Source: Promethearchaeota archaeon (GTDB lineage Archaea; Asgardarchaeota; Lokiarchaeia; Sigyniarchaeales; SOKP01). From it: a stretch of 64,000 nt of DNA. Location: assembly GCA_019058245.1 (NCBI GenBank), contig JAHPZJ010000030.1, positions 62,001 to 126,000 on the forward strand, in the 5' to 3' direction. Below are positions 36,617 through 46,489 of the stretch, piece after piece. The stretch's first letter is position 1; every line of letters starts with the position of its first letter. A model generated the notes under the pieces. The model did not search any database and was not told where the DNA came from. It saw only the letters and a list, made by a program, of their open reading frames with translations. Made by a program: the position numbers and the translations under genes.

Positions 36617-37483
36617 ATGTTATTTCAAGATAACTTCCAGTATTTTGGATTTTGGGACGCTATTGAGATGGGCCTTTATTTTGTGATCGTTGGCTATTTT
36701 CTTTTACTATTTTTCTACTTCTTATTTCTTAGATATAGGAATTCTAAGAAGCTATATTGGTTATTTTTTAGTTTGTTTTTCTTATGTTTTGGCATTGCAA
36801 GAGTTTTTTTTATTATTTATTATTTTTTCGGTCCAGAACTATATGATGGAACGAATGGTACTAATGTGGTTGATTTTTTAATGTTAAATTATCGTTTAGC
36901 TACATTCTTTACGTGGATGGGAGTAACATGTATGGTCGGTGTTTTAGGAATTCTCCTATTTCCACCTGAAACACAAGAGGTAAAAAAAGGAGAAAAATCT
37001 GTTATAGAATGGTTTAAGAACAGGAAAAACATCGAATTACTTGTTCGAGTAGGATTATGTGCTCTTCCTATTATTATAGGAATTCTATCTTTAACACTGT
37101 CTGAATGGCTTTTTATGGATCCTGATTTTGTCTTGTCGCCTCCTGATGGTTATGGTATACCTGATAATATTATTAAAATTCCAATAGGATCATGGGAATA
37201 TCCTCTCGGCAGGTTTCTATTTAATTTTATTTTTATGCCATTGTTCCTCGTTTTGATTCCTTTTATCTTTTTATATTTAGCTTGGAAAACTTTTGGAGTA
37301 TTAAGAAGATCCTATGCTTTAAATGCTATTGGGCTTATTCTTTATTTTGGTGGGGGAAGAATCTTACAAGGTGCTCTGGATGTCGCAATATTACCTCATT
37401 TAAGAGCAATAATGCCTCCATTGATAATATTACTTGCACTTCTTATTTTGGTAATCGCAAATAATTACGAACAGCTTAAATAA
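36617..37483 (+). CDS. Seven-helix membrane protein of unknown function
   Basis: 288 residues with hydrophobic stretches near 17-38, 47-71, 94-115, 141-161, 198-221, 234-250 and 264-283, which gives seven membrane helices with a short extracellular N-terminus. There is no retinal-binding Lys context or other catalytic motif that I recognise; a GGGR motif lies at 245-248 near the start of the last loop. Divergent from glyS. It could be a sensor or transporter component; no assignment is made. Confidence 0.7.
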   Translation: MLFQDNFQYFGFWDAIEMGLYFVIVGYFLLLFFYFLFLRYRNSKKLYWLFFSLFFLCFGIARVFFIIYYFFGPELYDGTNGTNVVDFLMLNYRLATFFTWMGVTCMVGVLGILLFPPETQEVKKGEKSVIEWFKNRKNIELLVRVGLCALPIIIGILSLTLSEWLFMDPDFVLSPPDGYGIPDNIIKIPIGSWEYPLGRFLFNFIFMPLFLVLIPFIFLYLAWKTFGVLRRSYALNAIGLILYFGGGRILQGALDVAILPHLRAIMPPLIILLALLILVIANNYEQLK

Positions 37484-37671
37484 AATGGTTTTCCTTTTTA
37501 CTATTATAATATTTTTTTATTAAGTGATTTTTATATATTAGCTAAGAAATAATCTTTTAAATTAAATTGATTAAAATAAAAAAGATTAAAAATTTAAAAT
37601 TGAACCTATTTAAATTTAATATAGAAGATATATACATTAAAGAGTTTAATTAAAAATTCAAGTTAAAATCC

Positions 37672-39306
37672 ATGACAGTACACGGAAATCAGTATTTATT
37701 ACCATTTTTTATAAGAAAAGACTCACGTCCTCTTTCAATTCAAGGAAATGAGGAATTATCTTTAGCATTTTATCTTTTAACTAAAGATTTAGGAAAAAAT
37801 CAAAAAATATTATCTTTTTCTAGGCTTCTTTGGCCTATTTTAAGTATTCAAGGTGTTATAAGTACTCACATCATGTTAGATGGATTAAATATTTTTAAGA
37901 ACAAAGGCAGATATTCAAATCCACCTCGTCAACCTTTAATTGGACATATTCTAAGAAACATAGATAATAAATCTACATTTGAAATATTGCAAAGGATTAT
38001 TGATGTTTTAGGATATAAAGATAAAGAAGCCGAAGAAATTGGCGAAGGGGAAGAATCTGAATTTCACACACTAAAAATCGATGGTTTAATTAATCCTTCA
38101 TTTCTTCAATTATTATTAAAAATAATTCCATTAATTGAATATAAGCCGATTGGTGACTATACCGTACTAGATTCTAGTATTTCAACTGAACTTGCTTTAA
38201 ACATTTCTGAGGGGTATCGTCAAATAATCAATACGATGAAAGGAAATGCCTTAAGATGGAAAACTCAAATTGAATTAATAAATAAGGAAGTAAATAAATG
38301 GCTAATCGAAATTAATGTTCAACTTAAAGATATTGATTCGCGTTATTCTAGCCAAATAACCAAAACCTCATCATCAATAGATACTTCCCAAGTTGATGAA
38401 CAGACTAAAATAGAATATGATAAAATCGACCAGTGGAGTGTGAATGAGAAGAAAAAAATAATTGAAAATATCACTACTCTATTTAAAACTTCGGAAAGAC
38501 AACTAGAAGAAATAATAAAGAAAAACAAATTCTTTACTAGTGGAGATTCTCTAAAGAGTAAAGTATTCACAGATATTCTTCCTCATTTTGAAAATCAATT
38601 CAATTATTTAAAAGAGGAAGGAAAGAAATTTTTGGAATCTCTTGACAGTCTTCATCATAAATTTATTGAAATGAAAGAACAAGGAGTCCAAATCGATATT
38701 CAAGCAAAACAAAAATTAGAACAAATTAAAGATTCATTACACCTAAAACTCAAAGATAGGAATAAACAGTTAGCTGAATTTGAAAGTGAAAAAGAAGTTA
38801 AAATTTCTAAATTAGAAAATGTAAAATCTGAATTAGAAGATTCAATTTCAAATATCAAGAGAATTATACAAAATAAACAAAATACATGTTTACAAGAAGC
38901 TCAAAAGTTAATTGAATGGTCCCTCAATGATAATCAATCTGATTTATTTTCCCGCCCCATTCAATGGATTTATATGCCGATATATACCATGTTTATTGAA
39001 GATGAAGATAATCTGGAAGAATATATGAATATTATATTTCCTGGGTATATAACTAATAATCCAGAGGAATTATATGAAGATATAACTGATGCTTTTATTA
39101 GTCTGAAAAATATGGTAAATGAAAGAGTAGAAACAGACATGGCTACACGATCAAATTTTGAATTTTCTTGTGAACGTAAGAATTTAATTAAAGATCCTAA
39201 CCTTAAAAAGAGAATTCAATTAGGATTATCAAAATTAAGAGAAAAAAATTTACTTAATGAAGATATAGAAAAAAGTATTCATGAAATTTTGAATCTTATT
39301 ACCTAG
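37672..39306 (+). CDS. Coiled-coil protein of unknown function
   Basis: A 544-residue soluble protein that I do not recognise. Residues 1-100 form a compact strand/helix domain (YLLPFFIRKDSRPL, FSRLLWPILSIQG). Residues about 185-430 are rich in K, E, Q and heptad-like hydrophobics, giving long coiled coils broken near 235-255. Residues 430-544 include a WIYMPIYTMFIEDED segment and a helical tail. It lies 20 bp upstream of a GNAT acetyltransferase gene on the same strand, so the two are probably co-transcribed. A scaffold or motor-like structural role would suit the shape, but nothing shows it. Confidence 0.65.
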   Translation: MTVHGNQYLLPFFIRKDSRPLSIQGNEELSLAFYLLTKDLGKNQKILSFSRLLWPILSIQGVISTHIMLDGLNIFKNKGRYSNPPRQPLIGHILRNIDNKSTFEILQRIIDVLGYKDKEAEEIGEGEESEFHTLKIDGLINPSFLQLLLKIIPLIEYKPIGDYTVLDSSISTELALNISEGYRQIINTMKGNALRWKTQIELINKEVNKWLIEINVQLKDIDSRYSSQITKTSSSIDTSQVDEQTKIEYDKIDQWSVNEKKKIIENITTLFKTSERQLEEIIKKNKFFTSGDSLKSKVFTDILPHFENQFNYLKEEGKKFLESLDSLHHKFIEMKEQGVQIDIQAKQKLEQIKDSLHLKLKDRNKQLAEFESEKEVKISKLENVKSELEDSISNIKRIIQNKQNTCLQEAQKLIEWSLNDNQSDLFSRPIQWIYMPIYTMFIEDEDNLEEYMNIIFPGYITNNPEELYEDITDAFISLKNMVNERVETDMATRSNFEFSCERKNLIKDPNLKKRIQLGLSKLREKNLLNEDIEKSIHEILNLIT

Positions 39307-39326
39307 GACAATATTTTTCCAATATT

Positions 39327-40010
39327 ATGGCAAAATCAAGATTCGACTATAAGAAAAAATTAGATCTTAAAAAAAGAAAAATTAGAGCTTTTTTTTCATC
39401 TATTGAAACAAAGAGGAAAAGAAAAGAAGAAATTGACAGCGAAGTAGAGGAAATTTATCAAGATGGGATGGTTTATATTCAAATGAAACTTCCTGTCGAG
39501 AAAATTACTGATCAATTTGCAGATAGAATTAAGGAAAAGATAGAACATAGCATTATTAAGGCACAGATCCGAGAAGCTAATAAAGCAGATTTAGACAGTT
39601 TAAAAAATATCTATAATCGTGCTTGGTTAACCTCTAACACACCATATCGTCCTATAACAAAAACTGAACTTCAAAAAATCCTTGAGTATCCTGAAACTGT
39701 ATTCCTCATTGCAAAAGTATATGGAACTGATGCTGCTTTTGTTCTTTTAGACTTTGAAGGGAAAAATAAAGAAATTGCGATAATAGCTGCCTTAGGGGTA
39801 ATTCCTAGATTTCAAAGAAAAGGTCTTGGATCGGTTTTAGGTACAGCAAGTTGGCAATACCTTAAAGAGAGATATCCTAATCTAAAAGAAATTCGATGTG
39901 AAGTTTATAAAGATAATTTTGTCTCATACTCTTTTATAAAACAAATAGGATTTGAAGAGTATGGTAGAAAAGTCTATAGAAAGCAAGATTTCGAGTTATC
40001 TGAAAGTTAA
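39327..40010 (+). CDS. GNAT-family N-acetyltransferase with basic coiled N-terminal extension
   Basis: A 227-residue protein. Residues 1-75 form a highly charged helical extension (KKKLDLKKRKIRAFF, KRKRKEEIDSEVEEI) and residues about 83-225 the GNAT fold. The acetyl-CoA motif A is LGVIPRFQRKGLGSVLG near 158-174 (Q/RxxGxG/A pattern), followed by YKDNFVSYSFIKQIGFEEYG near 200-219. The extension may contact the coiled-coil protein encoded 20 bp upstream, or nucleic acid. The substrate is not deducible. Confidence 0.83.
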   Translation: MAKSRFDYKKKLDLKKRKIRAFFSSIETKRKRKEEIDSEVEEIYQDGMVYIQMKLPVEKITDQFADRIKEKIEHSIIKAQIREANKADLDSLKNIYNRAWLTSNTPYRPITKTELQKILEYPETVFLIAKVYGTDAAFVLLDFEGKNKEIAIIAALGVIPRFQRKGLGSVLGTASWQYLKERYPNLKEIRCEVYKDNFVSYSFIKQIGFEEYGRKVYRKQDFELSES

Positions 40011-40061
40011 ATTAATACAGCAAAATTGAATAAATCTCCTTTACATAAAGTCTACAGAATA

Positions 40062-41495
40062 TTAATAATTATTTTGATTCTTTAATGAGTTTATTTTTTC
40101 CTTTAATAAGTTCATATTATATTCATCTTGGATATTTTGATAATGATCCTTGGCACTTTCGAAATTGGATATTGCCATATCAGTCATACCTTTAAAAAGA
40201 TAAATATCACCTAATTTGTGATAAATTATCGCACATTCTTTAGTATATTCTAAATCTTCATAAATATTTAATGCTTCTTCAATATACTTTATAGCTTTAA
40301 AAGTATCCTCCTCATATTCTAAAAAAATTTTACCTATTTTATATTTAAGTTCAGCATTTTTCATTTTATCTCCAAATTTATAAAAAATTTCACATGCTAG
40401 ATTATAATAATCAATTGCTCTTCCAATATCTCCCTTAGATATATTTAATTCTGCTAAGTTTTCTAAAATCTCTCCTTCTTTAATATTATCACCAATTTCA
40501 TATAAACGCACTGCCTCTAAACTTTGGAGAAAAAGATTTTCAGCTTTGGTAAGATTATCCCATAAACGATAAATTTTTCCTAAATAAAAAAAGCATTCCC
40601 ACTCTAATTTTGCTTTAATATAAACATTGATATTTTCTTTTAGACCTTCAATTATCTCTAAGGCCTTAGTTAAGTATTGATAAGATTCATTATAGTCTTC
40701 GCCCATAAAATAATATAACTTTCCATATTTAAGCTCTGTTGTAATAAGCCCATAGAGATCCTCATTATCTTTAAAAAAACTCAGATTTCTTTCTAAAATT
40801 CTTTTAATCTGGTCATAATCTTTTAATAAAAAAAGAACTTCAACCAAATTACTAGATGATTTTGCCTCTTCAAAAATAAGATTTTCTTGTTGAGAAAGTT
40901 TATAAGCTTCTTGATAATAATGATAGGATTGCTCTAGGTCTTTAATTAAGAAATATACATTACCTAAATTATTAAAAATTTTGATAATTTTTGATTTATC
41001 CTTTAATTTATTTAAAGTCTCGAAAGCCCTATTAAAATGATATATTGCTTGGTCAAAAAATCCATTATCCTCTTGAATAATTCCTAATTCATTATGACAA
41101 ATAGCTACATTAAGTAAATCATTTTCCTCCTTAAAATTATCAAGTGCTAATTCTAAGGTTTTCAATGCCTTTGGTATGTCTCTTTTTTTATAATATAAAC
41201 TTGATTTTTCTAATAATAAGGATCCAGGAATTGGTTCTCCTATAACTTCTTTGTTTTCTAAAGTTGAATCTATTTCATTTATCTTTTGATCAATTTCTTC
41301 ATCATTAATAATTATATCATCATATGCATTATCATTTTCTTCCAGATCTAAGTGATAAATCTCAGGTTCATTATAATTAAATCTCACATTTTTCTCTAAA
41401 GCATTCTCTAGATTTGCAATTAAAGGTTTATTACAATTTCTACAGTAAGACCAATAATCCTCAATAGGGCTTTTGCAATAAGGACATATCTTCAT
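40062..41495 (-). CDS. Zinc-ribbon and tetratricopeptide-repeat protein
   Basis: A 477-residue protein. Residues 4-23 hold a CPYC ... CRNC zinc ribbon. An acidic linker follows to about residue 85. From about 90 to 465 there are some nine or ten TPR units with typical A/G/Y spacing (for example NLGNVYFLIKDLEQSYHYYQEAYKL, ending near residue 200, and KLGDIYLFKGMTDMAISNFESA near the C-terminus). TPR proteins are protein-interaction scaffolds. A second TPR gene lies at 43180-44115. Confidence 0.82.
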   Translation of the reverse strand: MKICPYCKSPIEDYWSYCRNCNKPLIANLENALEKNVRFNYNEPEIYHLDLEENDNAYDDIIINDEEIDQKINEIDSTLENKEVIGEPIPGSLLLEKSSLYYKKRDIPKALKTLELALDNFKEENDLLNVAICHNELGIIQEDNGFFDQAIYHFNRAFETLNKLKDKSKIIKIFNNLGNVYFLIKDLEQSYHYYQEAYKLSQQENLIFEEAKSSSNLVEVLFLLKDYDQIKRILERNLSFFKDNEDLYGLITTELKYGKLYYFMGEDYNESYQYLTKALEIIEGLKENINVYIKAKLEWECFFYLGKIYRLWDNLTKAENLFLQSLEAVRLYEIGDNIKEGEILENLAELNISKGDIGRAIDYYNLACEIFYKFGDKMKNAELKYKIGKIFLEYEEDTFKAIKYIEEALNIYEDLEYTKECAIIYHKLGDIYLFKGMTDMAISNFESAKDHYQNIQDEYNMNLLKEKINSLKNQNNY

Positions 41496-41623
41496 AAGTA
41501 TAAGCGAATTAATTTTATGAAGTGAATACTCTTAAAATAGAAATACAAATGAATTTATTTATAATTAATTAATATCAAAACCTAAAAAAAAACAAGAAAT
41601 TCTTAGCAACTTTAAAGCACTAA

Positions 41624-42334
41624 CTATTTAAATTCTTTTATTATTTGAATTATTTCAGTAAATTTGCATATCTCATAATCAGGTTCAATATTTTCTAATT
41701 TTGGTAATTTTGATTCATTAAACCAAATAGTATAAAAATTACAATCTTTAGCTCCTTTAATATCGGTTTCTAGATTATCTCCAATATGTATTACATTCTG
41801 AGGCCTACATTTTAAGTGTTCTAATGCAGTTTCAAATAATATCTTATGTGGTTTATAATAACCAATTTCATCGGAATAAATCATTGCTTTAAAATATTTA
41901 AATATTTCATATCTCTGAAAAATTTTATTAATAATACGTCCGGGTGTTACTCCTGTATTGGAAATAAGACCTAATTTATAATTTGAGGATAATTCTTCTA
42001 TGGTTTTTATTACTCCCATTTTCAATAATGGTGGATCTCTCAACATAGCTCCTTCAAATCTATTTTTAATTAAATTTATATCAATTTCACTTAATTTAAT
42101 TTTAAGATTTTTTAGTAAATTGGTTATACGTTGTTCTGTGTAAATATGATTATTCTTTTTATAGTTACGTTCTGGTAAATAAAATGCTAAATGAAAAGCC
42201 TTTTTTATCTCTTCCAAGCTTATAGCAATATGTTTTTTTTCTAAAAACTGAATAAAAAAATCTAATCGAAAATCTGAATAAGATTTATTATTAAATATTG
42301 TATTCCAGAGATCAAGAGTAATAGTGTAAATCAT
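41624..42334 (-). CDS. HAD-superfamily hydrolase (phosphatase-like)
   Basis: A 236-residue HAD hydrolase. Motif I is TLDLWNTIF at 5-13, where the first Asp is the nucleophile and Trp-Asn replace the usual x-D; the second acidic residue of DxD is therefore missing. Motif II is LISNTG near 121-126. Motif III/IV is the Lys in YYKPHKILF near 156 with HIGDNLETDIKGAK near 180-193. A helical cap lies between motifs I and II. Altered DLWNT motifs occur in some haloacid-dehalogenase-like phosphatases. The substrate is unknown. Confidence 0.85.
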   Translation of the reverse strand: MIYTITLDLWNTIFNNKSYSDFRLDFFIQFLEKKHIAISLEEIKKAFHLAFYLPERNYKKNNHIYTEQRITNLLKNLKIKLSEIDINLIKNRFEGAMLRDPPLLKMGVIKTIEELSSNYKLGLISNTGVTPGRIINKIFQRYEIFKYFKAMIYSDEIGYYKPHKILFETALEHLKCRPQNVIHIGDNLETDIKGAKDCNFYTIWFNESKLPKLENIEPDYEICKFTEIIQIIKEFK

Positions 42335-42497
42335 TTATTATTTAATTTCTAAAACTATATGTTTTTTAAATTATTTCTTTCTCTTATAAAAGAATTTTTT
42401 ACAATTTAGTAACATATAAATTTCAAATTTGAATATTATTAATAATCCAATTTTAACATAATCTAATTATAATAATTATTTTAATGGAGATTTTATT

Positions 42498-42803
42498 ATG
42501 CCAAAATTTCTAGTTATTCATCCTGTATCAAGGAAAATGATGGAAGCAAATCTAAATATACCTCCAGAAAAAAATAAACTAGTTATCGATTTGCGTTCCC
42601 ATTGTTCTAATGATGCTTATTGGATTAGATCTATTAATGTACCAGAATTAGAAAAGATGTTCTGTGAATGGAATGCTAAAGATGCTGAATCAATACAGAA
42701 AATACTCGATGCAGCTGATTGGATGACAACCGAAGGAATTTATGAAATGCAGATAGTAGATGCAGAAAGTTTTAGAGAGAAATTAGAAGAAATAACTGTA
42801 TAA
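42498..42803 (+). CDS. Small conserved-looking protein of unknown function
   Basis: 101 residues with a compact alpha/beta pattern (KFLVIHPVSRK, AYWIRSINVPELEKMFCEW, GIYEMQIVDAESFREKL). This resembles ferredoxin-like small domains in which a strand-helix-strand unit is repeated. No metal motif is complete; single Cys, His and Asp residues (SHCSND) could bind metal. A GGAGATTTT ribosome-binding site precedes the ATG. I do not recognise a named family. Confidence 0.7.
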   Translation: MPKFLVIHPVSRKMMEANLNIPPEKNKLVIDLRSHCSNDAYWIRSINVPELEKMFCEWNAKDAESIQKILDAADWMTTEGIYEMQIVDAESFREKLEEITV

Positions 42804-42994
42804 TTTATTTCACTTTTTACTATTTTTTTTTTATTTTTTTACATTTTAATGGATCAACTGTGTGATTTATTATTAGTTATAATTTTATCTATTTATCAAG
42901 ATACCTTGACACTTTTTTGGATTTATCAAAAATAATTAAAGGGATTAAAATTTTCATTATTAAAAAATTTCGATTTTGTAAAAAGTGAATAACA

Positions 42995-43153
42995 TTGGAT
43001 GCTAAATTATTTAAAAAAACTTTTAAGTTCATTTGCAATGAATGTGGAGAATTTGCCCATACACTTAATGAATACTGTGATAAATGTGGTGCAAAAGCTT
43101 TAAGATATACCAATAAAGAAGATTATAAGAATCATAAAAATTCTAAAGAATAA
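42995..43153 (+). CDS. Small zinc-ribbon protein, 52 residues
   Basis: A TTG-initiated frame ending at TAA 43151-43153, bounded upstream by a TGA at 42986. The protein carries two CxxC knuckles 13 residues apart (CNEC at 15-18 and CDKC at 32-35 with basic flanks), the pattern of a zinc ribbon, and a charged tail. The reverse frame across 42889-43113 has no such pattern and is treated as a shadow. Zinc ribbons of this size bind nucleic acid or protein. The rest of 42804-42994 is AT-rich spacer. Confidence 0.65.
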   Translation: MDAKLFKKTFKFICNECGEFAHTLNEYCDKCGAKALRYTNKEDYKNHKNSKE

Positions 43154-43179
43154 ATAGGTTGTAATAGGAAAAATAACAT

Positions 43180-44115
43180 TTACTTTTTTGTAGTAGATAA
43201 TTCTCCATTCTTTTCTATCTTTTTTAATTCTTCTGTTATATCTCTATCTTGTAATCCAAGAGATTGTAGAAGAACCCTGATTTGAATTATAGCATTTTTG
43301 GCATTAATTTGCTTGGCAATATGCAATGCTTTTATGAATTGGTTTTTTGCTTCTTTAAGTTTTCCAAGATAAAAGAAAATCTCACCAATATAACCGAGAC
43401 CTTTTATTATTTGTTCTACATAATTTACATCAATCGCTACATTAGTACCTTTTTTAAAATATCTAAGAGATTCTTCAAAATCATCGTTTTTCTTTTGTAA
43501 AATTCCTAAATTAAAATAGGATGTTATAATTCCTTTATAATCCTTAATTTCTTTAAATGCTTTTAAAGTTTTTTTATATAATTCAAATAAAACGTCCCAT
43601 TTTTGATTTATTTCATTTATATAGATTAGATTCCCTAAACAATCCAATAAATTATAAATATCATTGTTTTGTGAACAAAATGTACTACACTCCAGCAAAA
43701 CATCACAAGCTTCATCAAATTGGTTTAATTTTATATGTACATTTCCAATTCCTTTTAAACACATGATTTGCTCTTCGGTTTGGTTTAGATTTTCATAAAT
43801 ATCATAAGCCATTTCATAGAATTCTATAGCTTTCTGATAATTATTTTTTTTAAAATATAAAGTAGCCAAAATCCCATAAACTGAAGCTTGTCCTAATCTA
43901 TCTTTTTGTTTTTTGAAATGGTTCAAACAAATAATAAAATTTTGTTCTGACTCTATAAAATTTCCTAATTGAAGTTGGATTAAAGCAATATCACTTAATT
44001 CTTGAATATAATTAGAGTCTTTACCAATTTCTTTCAATATTCGTAAAGATTCTAATTTTTCATCTAATATTTTAATTAATTCCTCTTTTGTAGATTCTGT
44101 TTCATTCTCTATCAT
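43180..44115 (-). CDS. Tetratricopeptide-repeat protein
   Basis: 311 residues, nearly all in TPR units from about 35 to 295 (for example IALIQLQLGNFIESEQ, GNVHIKLNQFDEACD, LGYIGEIFFYLGKLKEAK). No catalytic domain, signal peptide or membrane segment is present. It lies 40 bp upstream of, and on the same strand as, no shared-operon partner that explains it. Probably a scaffold; it is related in style to the TPR gene at 40062 but lacks the zinc ribbon. Confidence 0.8.
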   Translation of the reverse strand: MIENETESTKEELIKILDEKLESLRILKEIGKDSNYIQELSDIALIQLQLGNFIESEQNFIICLNHFKKQKDRLGQASVYGILATLYFKKNNYQKAIEFYEMAYDIYENLNQTEEQIMCLKGIGNVHIKLNQFDEACDVLLECSTFCSQNNDIYNLLDCLGNLIYINEINQKWDVLFELYKKTLKAFKEIKDYKGIITSYFNLGILQKKNDDFEESLRYFKKGTNVAIDVNYVEQIIKGLGYIGEIFFYLGKLKEAKNQFIKALHIAKQINAKNAIIQIRVLLQSLGLQDRDITEELKKIEKNGELSTTKK

Positions 44116-44155
44116 AGATATTTTGCTTGAAAATAATTTTGTTTCGATAACCCTC

Positions 44156-44590
44156 TTATAATAATTCCTCTAAAATCTCTATCGCATTTTTAACATAATA
44201 GAAACATTTTTTTTTGAATAACTCATTTTGATTAAAATATTCTCTGCCTTCAGATGTGCTAAGATCACAACCGATTAATTCTTTACAAATTTCGGACCCA
44301 TGTATTTTTTGAAATCGTTTGGAAAATTCTTGTATAACTTCATATGTTTTTTCTTTCATTTCTACTTCTTCATTTGAACCCATTCCATATCTTAATCCTA
44401 TAACCATATAGGACCCACTCACAGCACCACACGTTCGACCAAAACGAGCCATTCCACCTCCAAAACCCGTAGCAATTTTTAATGTAGTTTCTTTATTTAA
44501 TCCAAAATCAGTGCTGAAAGAACTCAATACTGATTGAGCACAATTGCAATTACCCTCAAAATTTGAGATTGCTTTTTCTATTCTTGACAT
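44156..44590 (-). CDS. C_GCAxxG_C_C family redox-active protein
   Basis: 144 residues of the C_GCAxxG_C_C family, thought to be redox active. Visible family residues are NCAQSVLSSF near 16-25, the glycine-rich FGGGMARFGRTCGAVSGSYMVIGL near 43-66 with its conserved Cys, and later C residues in EICKELIGCDLS (about 100-111) and a Cys near 129. No signal peptide. The biochemical role of the family is not established. Divergent from the radical-SAM gene at 44708, which also carries many Cys. Confidence 0.85.
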   Translation of the reverse strand: MSRIEKAISNFEGNCNCAQSVLSSFSTDFGLNKETTLKIATGFGGGMARFGRTCGAVSGSYMVIGLRYGMGSNEEVEMKEKTYEVIQEFSKRFQKIHGSEICKELIGCDLSTSEGREYFNQNELFKKKCFYYVKNAIEILEELL

Positions 44591-44707
44591 GTCTATTCCA
44601 CTTTTTTTGAAAGATATGATTTGTATCTATAAGAAATATAATATTTCATATCTATTATATATTTAGAGATAAAATATGTATATTGTCATATAAAAAAGGT
44701 TAGCTAG

Positions 44708-45820
44708 ATGAAATTAAAAGCAAGATTATTTGATAAACTTGAAGATAATAAAGTGAGATGTCATGTGTGCGCTAATGAATGTATAATCTTACCTGGTAAA
44801 GTAGGAATATGTAGAACAAGAAAAAATTTTCAAGGAGAGCTTTTCACTCTTATTTATGGATCACTTATTTCTTCGGGAAGTTTAGATCCAATTGAAAAGA
44901 AACCACTGTACAATTTCTGGCCGGGTGCCACCGCATATTCCATTGCCTCGATTGGTTGTTCTTTTAAATGTCAGAATTGCCAAAATTGGAATATATCGCA
45001 GGCAAATCCAACAGACAATGGAAAAAATGGATTCTATGATATTCAAGGTTATGAAGATCGTGGAATGCCGTTAATTGAAATGACTCCTGACCAATTAGAA
45101 AAGAAAATTGTAAAGAGTGGAGCAGAAACTATCGCTTATACTTATAATGAGCCATTAATATGGCATGAATGGATTATAGACACAGTTCCTCTTATGAAGA
45201 AATATGATATTAAAACAATTTTAGTAACAAATGGTTTTTCGACTCCAGAAGCTGCAAAAGAACTGATTGAAGTAGGAATTGACGCAGCAAATATTGATAT
45301 TAAAGCGATGTCTGATGAATTTTATAAAAAGATATGTGGAGTTAAATCTGTTCAACCCGTTTTGGATACTGCAAAGAGATTTAAATCGAATGGAGTTCAC
45401 ATTGAAATTACCAATTTAATCATCCCTAATTTAAATGATAGTAAGGAAGATATTAAAAAACTATGTGTTTGGATCGTGGAAAATTTAGGAAAAGATACAC
45501 CTACTCATTTCTCAGCTTACCATCCTGATTTTAAAATGCCTTCAATGAAACGTACTCCTTACGAAACATTAGATATGGCTTATAATATTGCTAAAGAAAC
45601 AGGTTTATATTTTCCTTATGTCGGAAATATAAGTCATGAAAAGGGTGGAAATACATACTGTCCAAACTGTAACTCTATCTTAATTGGGAGAAGGGGTTAT
45701 ACATTTAAAACTATTGAAGTGACTGATGATAAGAAATGTCCAAATTGCTCCTATGATCTAAAAAATGATATTATAGGAGATATAAATAAGCACCCATCAC
45801 ATAGATTCAGTTTTTTTTAA
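44708..45820 (+). CDS. amrS: Radical SAM protein of the AmmeMemoRadiSam system (AmrS-like)
   Basis: A 370-residue radical SAM enzyme related to pyruvate-formate-lyase activators. The 4Fe-4S cluster motif is CSFKCQNC at about 84-91, in SIGCSFKCQNCQNW. An upstream N-terminal Cys cluster CHVCANEC near 19-26 and GICRTR near 36-41 are typical of the AmmeMemoRadiSam radical SAM family, as is the C-terminal zinc-ribbon (CPNCNS ... CPNCSYD). The partner AMMECR1 and Memo genes are not in the window. The reaction is unknown for the family. Confidence 0.9.
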   Translation: MKLKARLFDKLEDNKVRCHVCANECIILPGKVGICRTRKNFQGELFTLIYGSLISSGSLDPIEKKPLYNFWPGATAYSIASIGCSFKCQNCQNWNISQANPTDNGKNGFYDIQGYEDRGMPLIEMTPDQLEKKIVKSGAETIAYTYNEPLIWHEWIIDTVPLMKKYDIKTILVTNGFSTPEAAKELIEVGIDAANIDIKAMSDEFYKKICGVKSVQPVLDTAKRFKSNGVHIEITNLIIPNLNDSKEDIKKLCVWIVENLGKDTPTHFSAYHPDFKMPSMKRTPYETLDMAYNIAKETGLYFPYVGNISHEKGGNTYCPNCNSILIGRRGYTFKTIEVTDDKKCPNCSYDLKNDIIGDINKHPSHRFSFF

Positions 45821-45883
45821 TAAGATATTTAGAAGACCTTAAAAAATAATGGTTTTAATAATATGATTTTAATTTATATGCAT

Positions 45884-46369
45884 TTAATCTAGACTCTCGT
45901 TGATTTTCTTACCAAATTTAATAGCATTTTTAGTTCCAATCCAAAATAACTTTCTGAATTTGAATTGGTCAATTAATTGGACACGTTTTTCCTCAACTTT
46001 AGTTTTCATATATTCAAGTGCCTTTCCACCAGTAAAACGAGCTGTGTTAAATACTACAGCTTTTTTCCCACTTAGATCTCCTATTCTAGCTATAACTTCA
46101 TCAAAAGCTTTTGGGGGTTTATCTCCATAAGTAGGCATTCCAAAAATAAGTAAATCGTAAGGGAGAGCATCAATTGTATTTAGTTCAGGTTCTATTACTG
46201 AAAAGTCATCATTCTCGAATTTATCTAACATTTTTATTTTTTCTACAAATTTTCCAGTTAATTCTATTGGAAAAAAGTCTACTTCATAGTTAGTTAAAAC
46301 ACTTGCGATAGCTTCAGCGGTTTTTTTAGTTCTTCCTCCCATTGTAAAATATGTAATTAGTGCTTTCAT
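45884..46369 (-). CDS. Flavodoxin-like protein
   Basis: 161 residues with the flavodoxin fold. The FMN phosphate loop is TYFTMGGRTKKTAEAIA at 6-22. The aromatic/isoalloxazine loops are FGMPTYGDKPPKAF near 76-89 and NTARFTGGKALEYM near 108-121. A small single-electron carrier in the cytoplasm. It could serve the neighbouring radical-SAM enzyme as reductant, but the genes are convergent and this is only proximity. Confidence 0.88.
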   Translation of the reverse strand: MKALITYFTMGGRTKKTAEAIASVLTNYEVDFFPIELTGKFVEKIKMLDKFENDDFSVIEPELNTIDALPYDLLIFGMPTYGDKPPKAFDEVIARIGDLSGKKAVVFNTARFTGGKALEYMKTKVEEKRVQLIDQFKFRKLFWIGTKNAIKFGKKINESLD

Positions 46370-46489
46370 AATTTTAAAATAATTTTACGTATTAAATAAC
46401 TTTTATTTTGATTGTATATCGAAAACAATAAAACTTCTTACTTGTAAAGTTTAAAAAAGATAAAAAAAATTATAAAATTTTTAAAAATA

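Noticed and set aside
42889..43113. 74-residue reverse frame in the 42.9-43.1 kb spacer
   Set aside because: The plus strand over the same bases carries a zinc ribbon with two CxxC knuckles; the reverse frame has no motif.
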